Assembly (NCBI GenBank): GCA_027307295.1
Contig: DAHUXF010000056.1
Location: 1 to 11,064 of the forward strand
Direction of reading: 5' to 3'
Source: Acidobacteriaceae bacterium
GTDB lineage: Bacteria; Acidobacteriota; Terriglobia; Terriglobales; Acidobacteriaceae
DNA length: 11,064 bases
Shown: positions 1-6,637 of the stretch, one piece after another
Numbering within the stretch: the first letter of the stretch is position 1
Layout: every line of letters begins with the position of its first letter
The notes under the pieces: model-generated
The model's database searches: none
The model's input: the letters and a program-made list of their open reading frames with translations, nothing else
Told to the model about the DNA's origin: nothing
Program-made: the position numbers and the translations under genes

Positions 1-2343
1 GTCTGCCAGTGACGTGATGGGAACCAGGCCTTCAATAAAAAGCTCCGTCAACTCAACGAACAGGCCAAACTTGGTAACGCTGACGATCAGGCCGTCAAAA
101 TCTTCTCCTACGCGCTGCTCCATGAATTTGAGCTTCTTCCATTCCAGCAGTTCGCGCTCGGCATCGGCGGCGTTGCGTTCCGCCTGGCTGGAGCTGTCTG
201 CGATTTCATGTAGTTCAACTTCAGAGATAGGTCCGGGCGAGGGCACCGCGGAGAGACGCCGCCGCGCGGAAGAGCCTTTCTCTGCGCGTTTGGACCACGG
301 CGTGGCCGCGTGCTCATGCTGCGCGCGCAATTTCATTGCGGGCTGATCGCCCTGCTGGCGTAACACCCATTTGAGAATGCGATGGATAATCAGGTCGGGA
401 TAGCGGCGGATGGGCGAGGTGAAGTGGGTGTAGGCGCCGGCCGCTAATGCGAAGTGGCCGGTGTTATCGACCGAGTAGCGGGCCTGCTTGAGCGAACGCA
501 GCATCAGGTAGCTGAGAATCCGTTCTTCCGGCTTGCCTTCGATCTTCTGCACCAGCTTTTGATACATACGGGGCGTTACGTGGACCTCTTCCGGCAGCTC
601 CACCGTGGGCGCTTTGCGTCCGGTGCCGTAGTGTGACCGTTTGTCCCCGCGCGTCTGCACGCGCTTGATGGGCAGCGCTCCCACGCCCAGTGAGTAGCCA
701 AAGCTGGCGGCAACGGTCTCAAATTCATAAATGCGCTTGGCGTCCGGCTTTTCATGGATGCGGTACAAGCTGGGCACGCCGCGCTGCTCCAGATGGGAGG
801 CCACGGTCTCATTGGCGGCCAGCATAAACTCCTCAATCAGCTTGTGCGCCCAGTTACGCTCGGAAGGCGAAACGCTCTTCATGATGCCGAAGTCATCAAA
901 CTCAATGACGGCCTCCGGCAGGTCAAAATCAATGGACCCGCGCTTTACGCGCTTGCGGTTCAGCACCTGCGCCAGCTCGTACATAAGGTCAATGTTCTCT
1001 GCCAGCGCGGCAAAGATATGGCGCATCTTGTTGTCGCCTTCAATAATGGCGTTCACGGCCGTGTAGGTCATGCGCTCGGCGGAGCGGATCACGCCCTCCG
1101 CAAGTTCGTAAAACACCACCTCGCCCTGAGCGTCAATCTCCATCACGCAGGAAAGCACCATCCGTTCGACGTCGGGAAGCAGGCTGCAGATGTCGGTGGA
1201 GAGTTCGAGCGGCAGCATGGGCACGGCACGATCGGGGAAGTAAACGCTGGTGCCACGGAGGCGGGCTTCCTGATCGAGGGCCGAGCCTGGCGTTACGTAT
1301 TGCGCCACGTCGGCAATATGGACATGCAGCTCATAGTTGCCATGGTCCAGCCGCCGCACCAGCACGGCATCGTCAAAGTCGCGGGCGGTTTCACCGTCAA
1401 TGGTGATGATGGGCAGGTCGCGATAGTCGCGCCGCTGCGCCAGTTCCTTGTACGGGATGACCGCCGTAAACTCCTGCGCCTCTTCCAGCACCTCCGCAGG
1501 AAAAACGTGCGGAATATGGTGCTTGCGGATCATCATCTCCACGTCCACGCCGAAATCATCTTCATAGCCCAGGATTTCCGTTACCCGCCCGCGCGGGTTC
1601 TGCGTGGCGGAAGGCCATTGCACGATCTCAACCTCAACGACGACGCCTTCCAGGTCGTCCCAGGTTTCCTTGCGGCGGGCCTCATCGCCCAGCACACGAT
1701 GCGGGCTTGGCTTGCCGGGCGTCTTTGGCGTGGGTGGGAGCGTGGTCGCACGATGGTCCCGGTCGTCTTCACCCGGTTCAGACCCTTCGTCGTCCGCCTG
1801 GGGATACTCCATGCCCTGGGGAATAATGATTTCTACGGCCACTTTTTCATCGATGGGCGTAACGTAGTTGTGGCGATCCCCGTAATGGAAGGTGCCCACC
1901 ACAGTTTCCTGCTCGCGCTCCATCACACGGACGATCCGGCCTTCGGCTTTACCATCCTGCCGGAGGCGGCCCATCTCCACCAGCACCTGGTCTCCGTGCA
2001 TGGCATTGCGAATTTCCGGGGGAGGAATAAAGATGTCCCCTTGCAGCTTGCCCTGAACACGCGCCGGCAACGATCCTGGCTCCGGGACTACAAAACCATA
2101 ACCATCGCGATGCATGCGCAGCCGCCCAACCACCAGGTCCTGGTTGGAAGCCGAGGTCGGAAATCCCCAACGCTCCTTGCCAATGGCAATCAGCTTGCGC
2201 CGGCGGGTCAGCTCCCGCAAAAGCTGTTGCAGTTCGCGGCGGTCACGGCCTTTGAGCCCAAGATCATGGATCAGCTGCTTGAACCCAGCCATGTGCTTGG
2301 GCTGCCTGGAGACGTAATGGAGAATTTGTTGTTCCGTAAGCAT
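1..2343 (-). CDS. rnr: Ribonuclease R (RNB-family 3'-5' exoribonuclease), 3' end outside window
   Basis: A processive 3'-5' exoribonuclease that degrades structured RNA, acting in mRNA and rRNA turnover and, with tmRNA, in trans-translation decay. The minus-strand frame is open from ATG 2343 to the left edge: 781 residues, with the C-terminus missing. In order it shows an N-terminal winged-helix (about 1-60), cold-shock domains (about 70-300), the RNB domain (about 305-660) and the start of an S1 domain (from about 740, GEDFDGLIVSVTKFG). The catalytic motif DGETARDFDD places the four metal-binding aspartates at D316, D322, D324 and D325, in the spacing of E. coli RNase R D272/D278/D280/D281. 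HFTSPIRRYPDL is at about 640-651. Two insertions relative to E. coli, from memory, are a polar Pro-rich linker at about 183-229 and a basic stretch at about 665-705. ATG 2343 puts the helix-turn-helix at the N-terminus; no clear Shine-Dalgarno precedes it. A long plus-strand frame over this gene is a shadow. Confidence 0.97.
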   Translation of the reverse strand, partial: MLTEQQILHYVSRQPKHMAGFKQLIHDLGLKGRDRRELQQLLRELTRRRKLIAIGKERWGFPTSASNQDLVVGRLRMHRDGYGFVVPEPGSLPARVQGKLQGDIFIPPPEIRNAMHGDQVLVEMGRLRQDGKAEGRIVRVMEREQETVVGTFHYGDRHNYVTPIDEKVAVEIIIPQGMEYPQADDEGSEPGEDDRDHRATTLPPTPKTPGKPSPHRVLGDEARRKETWDDLEGVVVEVEIVQWPSATQNPRGRVTEILGYEDDFGVDVEMMIRKHHIPHVFPAEVLEEAQEFTAVIPYKELAQRRDYRDLPIITIDGETARDFDDAVLVRRLDHGNYELHVHIADVAQYVTPGSALDQEARLRGTSVYFPDRAVPMLPLELSTDICSLLPDVERMVLSCVMEIDAQGEVVFYELAEGVIRSAERMTYTAVNAIIEGDNKMRHIFAALAENIDLMYELAQVLNRKRVKRGSIDFDLPEAVIEFDDFGIMKSVSPSERNWAHKLIEEFMLAANETVASHLEQRGVPSLYRIHEKPDAKRIYEFETVAASFGYSLGVGALPIKRVQTRGDKRSHYGTGRKAPTVELPEEVHVTPRMYQKLVQKIEGKPEERILSYLMLRSLKQARYSVDNTGHFALAAGAYTHFTSPIRRYPDLIIHRILKWVLRQQGDQPAMKLRAQHEHAATPWSKRAEKGSSARRRLSAVPSPGPISEVELHEIADSSSQAERNAADAERELLEWKKLKFMEQRVGEDFDGLIVSVTKFGLFVELTELFIEGLVPITSLAD

Positions 2344-2465
2344 AGGGTTAAACGGATGACGAGGGCCTGGGCCTATTCGAAATTGGCAATCGGGCAATTT
2401 GTAATTGGTCTGACCAGCTTGCCTAAACTACAAATTGCCAACTAACAATGCTGTCTTAACCCTAT
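2342..2465. repeat. Nested inverted repeats over the rnr leader and start codon
   Basis: A perfect 10-bp inverted repeat, ATAGGGTTAA at 2342-2351 and TTAACCCTAT at 2456-2465, bounds a 124-bp segment. Inside it, GGCAATTTGTA (2393-2403) and TACAAATTGCC (2429-2439) form a perfect 11-bp inverted repeat. A second pair, TTGGCAAT (2383-2390) and ATTGCCAA (2434-2441), shares the right arm, so the two pairings exclude each other. TGGTC/GACCA in the loop adds a small inner stem. Read on the minus strand this is the rnr leader, and the outer repeat covers the first two bases of the ATG. It could be a regulatory mRNA fold or a small dispersed repeat (MITE/REP-like). I see no target-site duplication. The base composition is more AT-rich than the neighbouring genes. 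Confidence 0.6.
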
Positions 2466-2763
2466 CCTAGCGCGAATGAATTTTCCATCTAAGGGAGTTG
2501 CCCGATATAAGAAATGCCAACGTTGGAGGAATAATTACATTCGTCATGCAGTGTTTGAGGCAGCCACGTTGGGAGTCGCGCCACTGCGCAAGGCAGCGCC
2601 AATCCAGTGTTTCCCGTATGCCCTGGCACTGTGGATGACTTTGGTTATTAACGTGCCAGTGCCTTTAATTGGTTATCCACAATAACCAACAAGTATCAAT
2701 AGCAGCGGCGGAATAGCTGGCTGCGCACTGCCCAAGAAAAATCTGAAAGGAAGTATCAAAGCA
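2466..2763. other. Non-coding region between rnr and the bactofilin gene
   Basis: I see no convincing gene here. A 69-codon plus-strand frame (2476-2685) has no Shine-Dalgarno and no family resemblance. The segment must hold the bactofilin promoter, but I cannot assign -35 and -10 boxes with confidence. It contains a short hairpin with a DnaA-box sequence (listed separately). The 9-mer AAGTATCAA occurs twice exactly 60 bp apart (2691-2699 and 2751-2759), the second copy between the Shine-Dalgarno and the ATG of the bactofilin gene. Confidence 0.5.
2669..2689. other. Perfect 8-bp hairpin containing a DnaA-box consensus
   Basis: TTGGTTAT (2669-2676) and ATAACCAA (2682-2689) form a perfect stem around the five bases CCACA. 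A second copy of the left arm, TTGGTTATT at 2641-2649, can pair with AATAACCAA at 2681-2689, giving an alternative longer-loop fold. The sequence TTATCCACA at 2673-2681 matches the bacterial DnaA-box consensus (TTATNCACA) exactly. No second box or dnaA/dnaN/gyrB gene is visible nearby, so this is not evidence for an origin. It may be a transcriptional hairpin upstream of the bactofilin gene, or chance. Confidence 0.4.
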
Positions 2764-3306
2764 ATGTGGAAGCCCGCTAACTCGACGAATGCAAATCAGA
2801 ATTTGAAACCTTCCCCCGAACCGGAGAAACCAACTATGAGCACTCTTCCCAATCTCCCGAGCGAGCCGACACCGGTCGCCGCACCTCGCAACGCCGTTCT
2901 CAACAACCAGGAGCAAGCCACGATCGGCAAGTCTCTCGTCATTAAAGGCGAGGTCACCGGCTCCGAATCGCTCTATATTGACGGACGCGTGGAAGGCGCC
3001 ATCAATCTGCCGGGTAACCGTGTAACGGTTGGCCGCAATGGACAGGTCCAGGCCAACATTAACGCCAAGGAAGTTGTAGTTCTGGGCAAAGTAAAAGGCA
3101 ATATTACGGCCAGTGACCGGGTGGATATAAGGAATGAAGGGTCGCTCGGCGGTGACGTGGTGTGCCAAAGAATCAGCATCGAAGACGGAGCGTGGTTCAA
3201 GGGTTCAATTGATATAAGAAAGCCCGGCCAGAAAGAATTGAATGGCGCCGCCAAAGAAACGGTTTCCATGAGCGATGCGCCGCGCATGACCAGCGTCTCA
3301 GCGTAA
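2764..3306 (+). CDS. Bactofilin (polymer-forming cytoskeletal protein)
   Basis: Bactofilins polymerise without nucleotide into filaments, usually at the inner membrane, and organise cell-shape or cell-wall enzymes and polar structures. The 180-residue product has the usual layout: a disordered Pro-rich N-terminus (about 1-48), a right-handed beta-helix core (about 53-152) and a short polar C-terminal tail. The core shows the typical repeated turns, such as GKSLVIKGEVTGSESLYIDG, GRVEGAI and GKVKGNI. No transmembrane segment is present. ATG 2764 has AAGGAAG about ten bases upstream. A second in-frame ATG at 2836 (residue 25) has GGAG nine to ten bases upstream and would trim only disordered sequence, so the true start is open. 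It is divergent from rnr, and a small CxH/CxxC gene follows 82 bp downstream on the same strand. The family is clear; which structure this paralogue builds cannot be read from the sequence. Confidence 0.93.
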   Translation: MWKPANSTNANQNLKPSPEPEKPTMSTLPNLPSEPTPVAAPRNAVLNNQEQATIGKSLVIKGEVTGSESLYIDGRVEGAINLPGNRVTVGRNGQVQANINAKEVVVLGKVKGNITASDRVDIRNEGSLGGDVVCQRISIEDGAWFKGSIDIRKPGQKELNGAAKETVSMSDAPRMTSVSA

Positions 3307-3331
3307 GCAGAAACAATGTCACTTTCTCCTG

Positions 3332-3363
3332 TTTCAGGGTGCTTCCTGTGAAGCGCCCTGAAA
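3332..3363 (+). terminator. Strong intergenic hairpin after the bactofilin gene (terminator or attenuator candidate)
   Basis: TTTCAGGG and CCCTGAAA enclose GCTT/AAGC around a six-base loop. Counting one U-G pair, this makes a 13-bp stem. It begins 25 bases after the bactofilin stop. No T-run follows, so it is not a standard Rho-independent terminator. It could stop or pause transcription, or stabilise the 3' end of the bactofilin mRNA, and so set the expression of the small downstream gene. Confidence 0.45.
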
Positions 3364-3388
3364 TGGACGCAACGCGAAGATAAAGCCC

Positions 3389-3592
3389 ATGGTTAATAAG
3401 ATTCTGCAATTGCTCTCAATCCGTTGCTCCCATAAAAACACCTCGCAGCCGTTTGCATCCGTGGCCTCACCGCGGCGGGCCGTGAATTCAGACTGGGACC
3501 TGCCTCTTCCCGCGGGCCAGCACTACGTTGTTTGCCTGGATTGCGGACACAAGTTCCAGTATGACTGGACCAATATGCGGGTGATTGAATAA
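3389..3592 (+). CDS. Small CxH/CxxC putative zinc-binding protein of unknown function
   Basis: A 67-residue protein with a split metal-site pattern: C13-S-H15 near the N-terminus and C49-L-D-C52-G near the C-terminus, followed by an aromatic FQYDW stretch (56-60). The middle (about 18-42) is Pro/Ser-rich and probably flexible. The four ligands would suit one structural zinc in a ribbon-like fold. I believe similar small proteins ending in a CxxCGxxFxYDW motif occur in Acidobacteria, but this is recollection, not a search. No signal peptide or membrane segment is visible. ATG 3389 has only a weak GAAG ribosome site. It lies 82 bp after the bactofilin gene, across a strong hairpin, and may be co-transcribed with it. 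The metal-site pattern supports a real gene; the function is unknown. Confidence 0.75.
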   Translation: MVNKILQLLSIRCSHKNTSQPFASVASPRRAVNSDWDLPLPAGQHYVVCLDCGHKFQYDWTNMRVIE

Positions 3593-3975
3593 CTTCGCGA
3601 TGGCAGGGTGACTCGCTCCCCCGATCATCTGCGGGTGCCGCTGTAAGAATTCTTCTTAACTCTAACGGGCATTGAACCGCCCGAATACCCGCTGCAACCG
3701 CATTCTGCTGTGACTCACATCTGCACCGTATAATGTGCAGGATTCAGGACTTCTACCTCGTTGACCCGCATGTGCTCCCCGTTTAGACTGGGGCTGTTCC
3801 CTTTCGTCCGACGCGGGATTTCAATCAGTAACCGAACGCTATCAGTCTGTTCGCACAGTGTTGTCAGCCGTTTTCTGGGGGCAGTCCGCTGGACCGGCAA
3901 CTTTAAGTTTTTACAAATTTCAACCTGCCGCCATGCCGTAAGCCAGGGCTGCAGCCCGGAGAATGAACCAATCCG
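3593..3975. other. Intergenic region upstream of the transketolase genes
   Basis: This is 383 bp with no supportable gene. A 72-codon plus-strand frame (3761-3979) and a minus-strand frame running into the transketolase gene have no family resemblance and look like chance. The only clear signal is a TATAAT box inside a palindrome at 3722-3739. If that is the promoter, the transketolase mRNA would have a leader of roughly 230 bases. I recognise no riboswitch class in it and see no tRNA. Confidence 0.45.
3722..3739 (+). promoter_or_regulatory. Candidate -10 box inside a palindrome, upstream of the transketolase genes
   Basis: TATAAT at 3729-3734 is a perfect -10 hexamer. It sits in the centre of the inverted repeat TGCAC (3722-3726) and GTGCA (3735-3739). 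No good -35 box lies 16-18 bases upstream (the sequence there is close to CTGCTG), which suggests a weak or activator-dependent promoter. A palindrome over a -10 box is a usual place for a repressor to bind, but no regulator can be named. Confidence 0.35.
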
Positions 3976-4845
3976 ATGAGTACAACTGCCGACCTGACAG
4001 CAGCCCGCAAGATGGAGTCCGTAATTGAATTGCAACGCCTGGCTAACCGCCTGCGCGCTGAGATCGTAACGATGATTGGCGCGGCGGGAAGTGGACATCC
4101 CGGGGGATCGCTTTCTGAAGTTGAGTTGCTGGCCGCGCTGTATTTCCGCGTGTTGCGTCACAATCCCAAAGCCCCCAACTGGCCAGACCGCGACCGCTTC
4201 ATTCTTTCCAAAGGCCACGGCTGCCCGGCTCTGTACGCTGTGCTGGCGGAAGCCGGCTACATCGATCACTCTGTGCTGGCCACGCTTCGCAAGCTCGGTT
4301 CGCCGTTACAAGGACATCCAGACAAACGCTTTTTGCCGATTTTAGAAGCCAATACCGGATCGTTAGGCCAGGGGATCTCTGTGGGAATCGGGATGGCGCT
4401 GGCGGCGCGGCTCGACAAAAAAGACTGGCACACGTTTGTGATGGTGGGCGACGGCGAGATTCAGGAAGGGCAGAACTGGGAGGCGGCGATGTTTGCCAGC
4501 TATCACAAGCTGGATAACCTCACCGTGATTGTTGACTATAACCACCAGCAGCTTGATGGGTTCCTGCGGGACATTCTCGATCCAGCGCCGCTGGCGGCAA
4601 AGTTTGAATCGTTTGGCTGGCGCGCGCTGGAAATTGACGGCCATGACTTCAATCAGGTAATTCCAGCGCTGGAAACGGCCCGCGCCGCCAAAGATGGCAA
4701 GCCGACCTGCATTGTGGCGAATACCATCAAGGGCAAAGGCGTTTCCTTTATGGAGAACAATCCGGAGTGGCATGGAGTGGCCCCCAGACCGGAGCAGGTG
4801 GCAGCAGCCATAGCTGAACTGGAAGCAGCAGCGAAAAAGCTTTAG
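3976..4845 (+). CDS. Transketolase, N-terminal subunit (thiamine diphosphate-binding PP domain)
   Basis: One half of a two-chain transketolase, which moves a two-carbon ketol unit between sugar phosphates in the non-oxidative pentose phosphate pathway. The 289-residue product has only the first (PP) domain of the usual single-chain enzyme of about 650 residues. It shows GSGHPGG (38-44), SKGHG (78-82), LGQGIS (130-135) and the thiamine diphosphate/magnesium motif beginning GDGEIQEG at 158, with the downstream Asn at about N181 (LDNLTVIVDYN). ATG 3976 is preceded by a GGAG at 3958 that is rather distant. An in-frame ATG at 4012 (residue 13) is an alternative and would keep every conserved motif. 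The partner chain starts 97 bp downstream on the same strand, so the two are almost certainly one operon. A related enzyme with another ketol substrate cannot be excluded. Confidence 0.94.
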   Translation: MSTTADLTAARKMESVIELQRLANRLRAEIVTMIGAAGSGHPGGSLSEVELLAALYFRVLRHNPKAPNWPDRDRFILSKGHGCPALYAVLAEAGYIDHSVLATLRKLGSPLQGHPDKRFLPILEANTGSLGQGISVGIGMALAARLDKKDWHTFVMVGDGEIQEGQNWEAAMFASYHKLDNLTVIVDYNHQQLDGFLRDILDPAPLAAKFESFGWRALEIDGHDFNQVIPALETARAAKDGKPTCIVANTIKGKGVSFMENNPEWHGVAPRPEQVAAAIAELEAAAKKL

Positions 4846-4930
4846 TGCTCAGGAAATGAGCCACAGATTCGCTTCATAGGCGCTAACGAACCAGGGTCCG
4901 CGCAAGACAGGTCCGTATAAGCAACATAAT

Positions 4931-4936
4931 AAGGAG
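4931..4936 (+). promoter_or_regulatory. Ribosome binding site that fixes a TTG start for the transketolase C-terminal subunit
   Basis: AAGGAG is followed by six bases and then TTG at 4943. This places the start eight codons before the conserved part of the protein begins. A GTG at 4939 is out of frame. The first in-frame ATG (residue 17) would cut into the start of the domain. Confidence 0.75.
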
Positions 4937-4942
4937 AAGTGC

Positions 4943-5926
4943 TTGAGTTCAACCACCGTTCCAACCACGATAGCAAAGTTTGAATTAAAAATGGGCGTCG
5001 CCACGCGCGAAGCGTATGGGCAGGCCCTGGTGGAACTTGGCAAAAGCAATCCCAATGTTGTGGTGCTGGATGCCGATCTGGCCAAATACACGTTCAGCGC
5101 CAAATTCCAGAAAGAATTTCCTGACCGCTTCTTCACCGTTGGAATCGCTGAGGCCAATATGGTCTCCATTGCCAGCGGAATGGCCCTTTCCGGTAAACTG
5201 CCGTTTGCGTCGTCCTTCGCGGTCTTCCTGTGCGACAAAGGTTATGACCAGCTGCGCATGTGCGTTGCCTATCCGGGCGTAAATGCCAAATTTGTGGGTT
5301 CGCACGGCGGCATCTCCATTGGAGAAGATGGTCCCAGCCAGCAGGCGGTGGAAGACTACGCGCTCATGTGCGCGCTGGCCGGATTTGTGGTGTTGAATCC
5401 CTCAGACGAGTTTTGCGCCCGCGCTCTTGTCCATCGCATGGCAGAGCATGTTGGCCCGGTTTACATGCGTACCGGACGCCCCAAGGCCCCGATCATCTAC
5501 GGCCCCAATGACACGTTTGAGATTGGCAAAGCCAAGCAGCATGGCCAGGGCCGCGATGCAGCCATTGTCGCCTGCGGTCTTGAAGTCGGCTATGCATTGC
5601 AGGCGCAGGCGCAGTTGGCGGAAGAAGGCATCAACGTCCGCGTGCTGGACATGCACACTATTAAGCCTGTGGATGAAGCCGCAATTGCCAAAGCTGCCGA
5701 AGAGTGCGGCGCAATCGTGACCGCTGAGGAGCATCTGCTGGATGGCGGGCTGGGGTCACAGGTGGCGCGCGCCGTGGCAAAATCGCGTCCCGTGCCGATG
5801 GAGTTTGTGGGCGTCCAGAACACCTACGCTGAATCCGCCACCCCAGATCAGTTGATGGAAAAGTATGGGCTCACCGCGCCGTTTATTGTGAAAGCGGTGA
5901 AGGCAGTAGTGAAACGGAAAAAGTAG
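4943..5926 (+). CDS. Transketolase, C-terminal subunit (pyrimidine-binding and C-terminal domains)
   Basis: The second chain of the split transketolase, needed with the N-terminal subunit to build the active site at the chain interface. It has 327 residues. The pyrimidine-binding domain covers about 15-185 and carries the catalytic glutamate in VGIAEANM (E70), which activates the aminopyrimidine of thiamine diphosphate. It is followed by GMALSGKLPFASSFAVF, SHGGISIGEDGPSQQ and the YMRTGRPK segment. The C-terminal domain follows (about 195-320), with VLDMHTIKP and the EEHLLDGGLGS region. The start is TTG 4943, chosen because of AAGGAG six bases upstream. A rare start codon could lower its translation relative to the partner, although this site is strong. 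No terminator is evident before the next gene, 58 bp downstream. The sequence family also overlaps with the similarly split 1-deoxyxylulose-5-phosphate synthase-like proteins, but the paired architecture favours transketolase. Confidence 0.94.
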   Translation: MSSTTVPTTIAKFELKMGVATREAYGQALVELGKSNPNVVVLDADLAKYTFSAKFQKEFPDRFFTVGIAEANMVSIASGMALSGKLPFASSFAVFLCDKGYDQLRMCVAYPGVNAKFVGSHGGISIGEDGPSQQAVEDYALMCALAGFVVLNPSDEFCARALVHRMAEHVGPVYMRTGRPKAPIIYGPNDTFEIGKAKQHGQGRDAAIVACGLEVGYALQAQAQLAEEGINVRVLDMHTIKPVDEAAIAKAAEECGAIVTAEEHLLDGGLGSQVARAVAKSRPVPMEFVGVQNTYAESATPDQLMEKYGLTAPFIVKAVKAVVKRKK

Positions 5927-5984
5927 TCTTCAAGAAGTAGATTGCTTCAAACGGGCCCTTCCGACGATCTCAAGAGGTGCTTCC

Positions 5985-6536
5985 ATGGTTCGTATCCTGC
6001 TGCTGTGTGCAATGCTTTTTCAAGCCGGTTCGCCGACGGCGACGAAGCCCATCATTGACAATGAGCGTGTTACCGTCCGGGAGGTCACCAGCGCCGCCAC
6101 GCCGCAACCGCTTGATTCCGTGATTATCTCCTTTTCGGGCAGCGCGTCGTTCGCGGGCCGGGGCACAACACCAAAAATTTCCGGACGGTCGATCATCATC
6201 ACGCTGAAGGACAATCCCGTGGCTCCCATCGCAAACCCTACCAGTTATCCTCTGGCGTTCCCCCGGCCAGGATCAAAGAAGCTTCTGGAAAACGAGCGTG
6301 TAATCGTGTGGGACTCCACCTGGCAGCCAGGCGTGGCCGGGCCAATGCATTTCCACGATAAAGACGTCGTCGTGTGGTTCCTTGAGGATGGCGACCTGAA
6401 GTCGACCACGCCGGACGGGAAAGAGACCATCAATCACAACACAGCCGGGATGGTCCGATTCAACAAACGCGACCGGTCACATTTTGAAACTCTGGTCAGC
6501 GGAAAACAGCACGCTATCATTACTGAGTTGAAATAA
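5985..6536 (+). CDS. Exported tandem cupin-like protein with a degenerate first half
   Basis: A 183-residue protein that appears to be two copies of a cupin-type beta-barrel. Residues 1-19 are a short hydrophobic signal-like segment (MVRILLLCAMLFQAGSPTA), so it is probably periplasmic or secreted. The first half (about 21-77, from KPIIDNERVTVREV) and the second (about 98-183, from KKLLENERVIVWDS) start with the same pattern. Only the second half has likely metal ligands: H122-F-H124, an acidic residue nearby (D125 or D127), and H166 in DRSHFETL. The first half has no histidines. ATG 5985 has AGAGGTG a few bases upstream, a good site. It follows the transketolase genes by 58 bp and could be read from the same mRNA, though no metabolic link is visible. 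It converges on ffh. Cupins range from enzymes to sugar- or metal-binding proteins; the substrate here is unknown. Confidence 0.8.
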   Translation: MVRILLLCAMLFQAGSPTATKPIIDNERVTVREVTSAATPQPLDSVIISFSGSASFAGRGTTPKISGRSIIITLKDNPVAPIANPTSYPLAFPRPGSKKLLENERVIVWDSTWQPGVAGPMHFHDKDVVVWFLEDGDLKSTTPDGKETINHNTAGMVRFNKRDRSHFETLVSGKQHAIITELK

Positions 6537-6605
6537 TCTTCGAGACATCCAGGGATCAGCTTCGCTTTGAGCGACGTAAACGCTTCAAGTCTGGAACGTT
6601 TCTTG

Positions 6606-6632
6606 CTGGCTGCGAAGACGGTGGGCAGCCAG
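6606..6632. terminator. Inverted repeat between convergent cupin and ffh genes (weak terminator candidate)
   Basis: CTGGCTGC (6606-6613) and GCAGCCAG (6625-6632) form a perfect 8-bp stem with an 11-base loop. It sits five bases beyond the ffh stop on the minus strand and 69 bases after the cupin stop on the plus strand. No T-run follows on either strand, so it may act as a bidirectional barrier or be fortuitous. A bulged smaller stem (TTGAGCG with CGCTTCAA) lies just upstream, near 6567-6587. Confidence 0.35.
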
Positions 6633-6637
6633 GCCCT

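Noticed and set aside
754..2445. Long plus-strand open frame of 563 codons
   Set aside because: It lies wholly antisense to rnr apart from its last 100 bases. The minus-strand frame has all RNase R motifs, while this one gives a His/Ala/Gly/Val-rich sequence with no family resemblance and no ribosome site.
2476..2685. 69-codon plus-strand frame upstream of the bactofilin gene
   Set aside because: No Shine-Dalgarno, no recognisable domain, and it overlaps the hairpin and DnaA-box segment. It is best treated as non-coding.
2641..2700. Replication origin suggested by a DnaA-box match
   Set aside because: Only one box, no AT-rich unwinding region and no replication genes nearby.
3715..4269. 184-codon minus-strand frame
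   Set aside because: It overlaps the transketolase N-terminal coding region and the candidate promoter. The translation has no recognisable domain.
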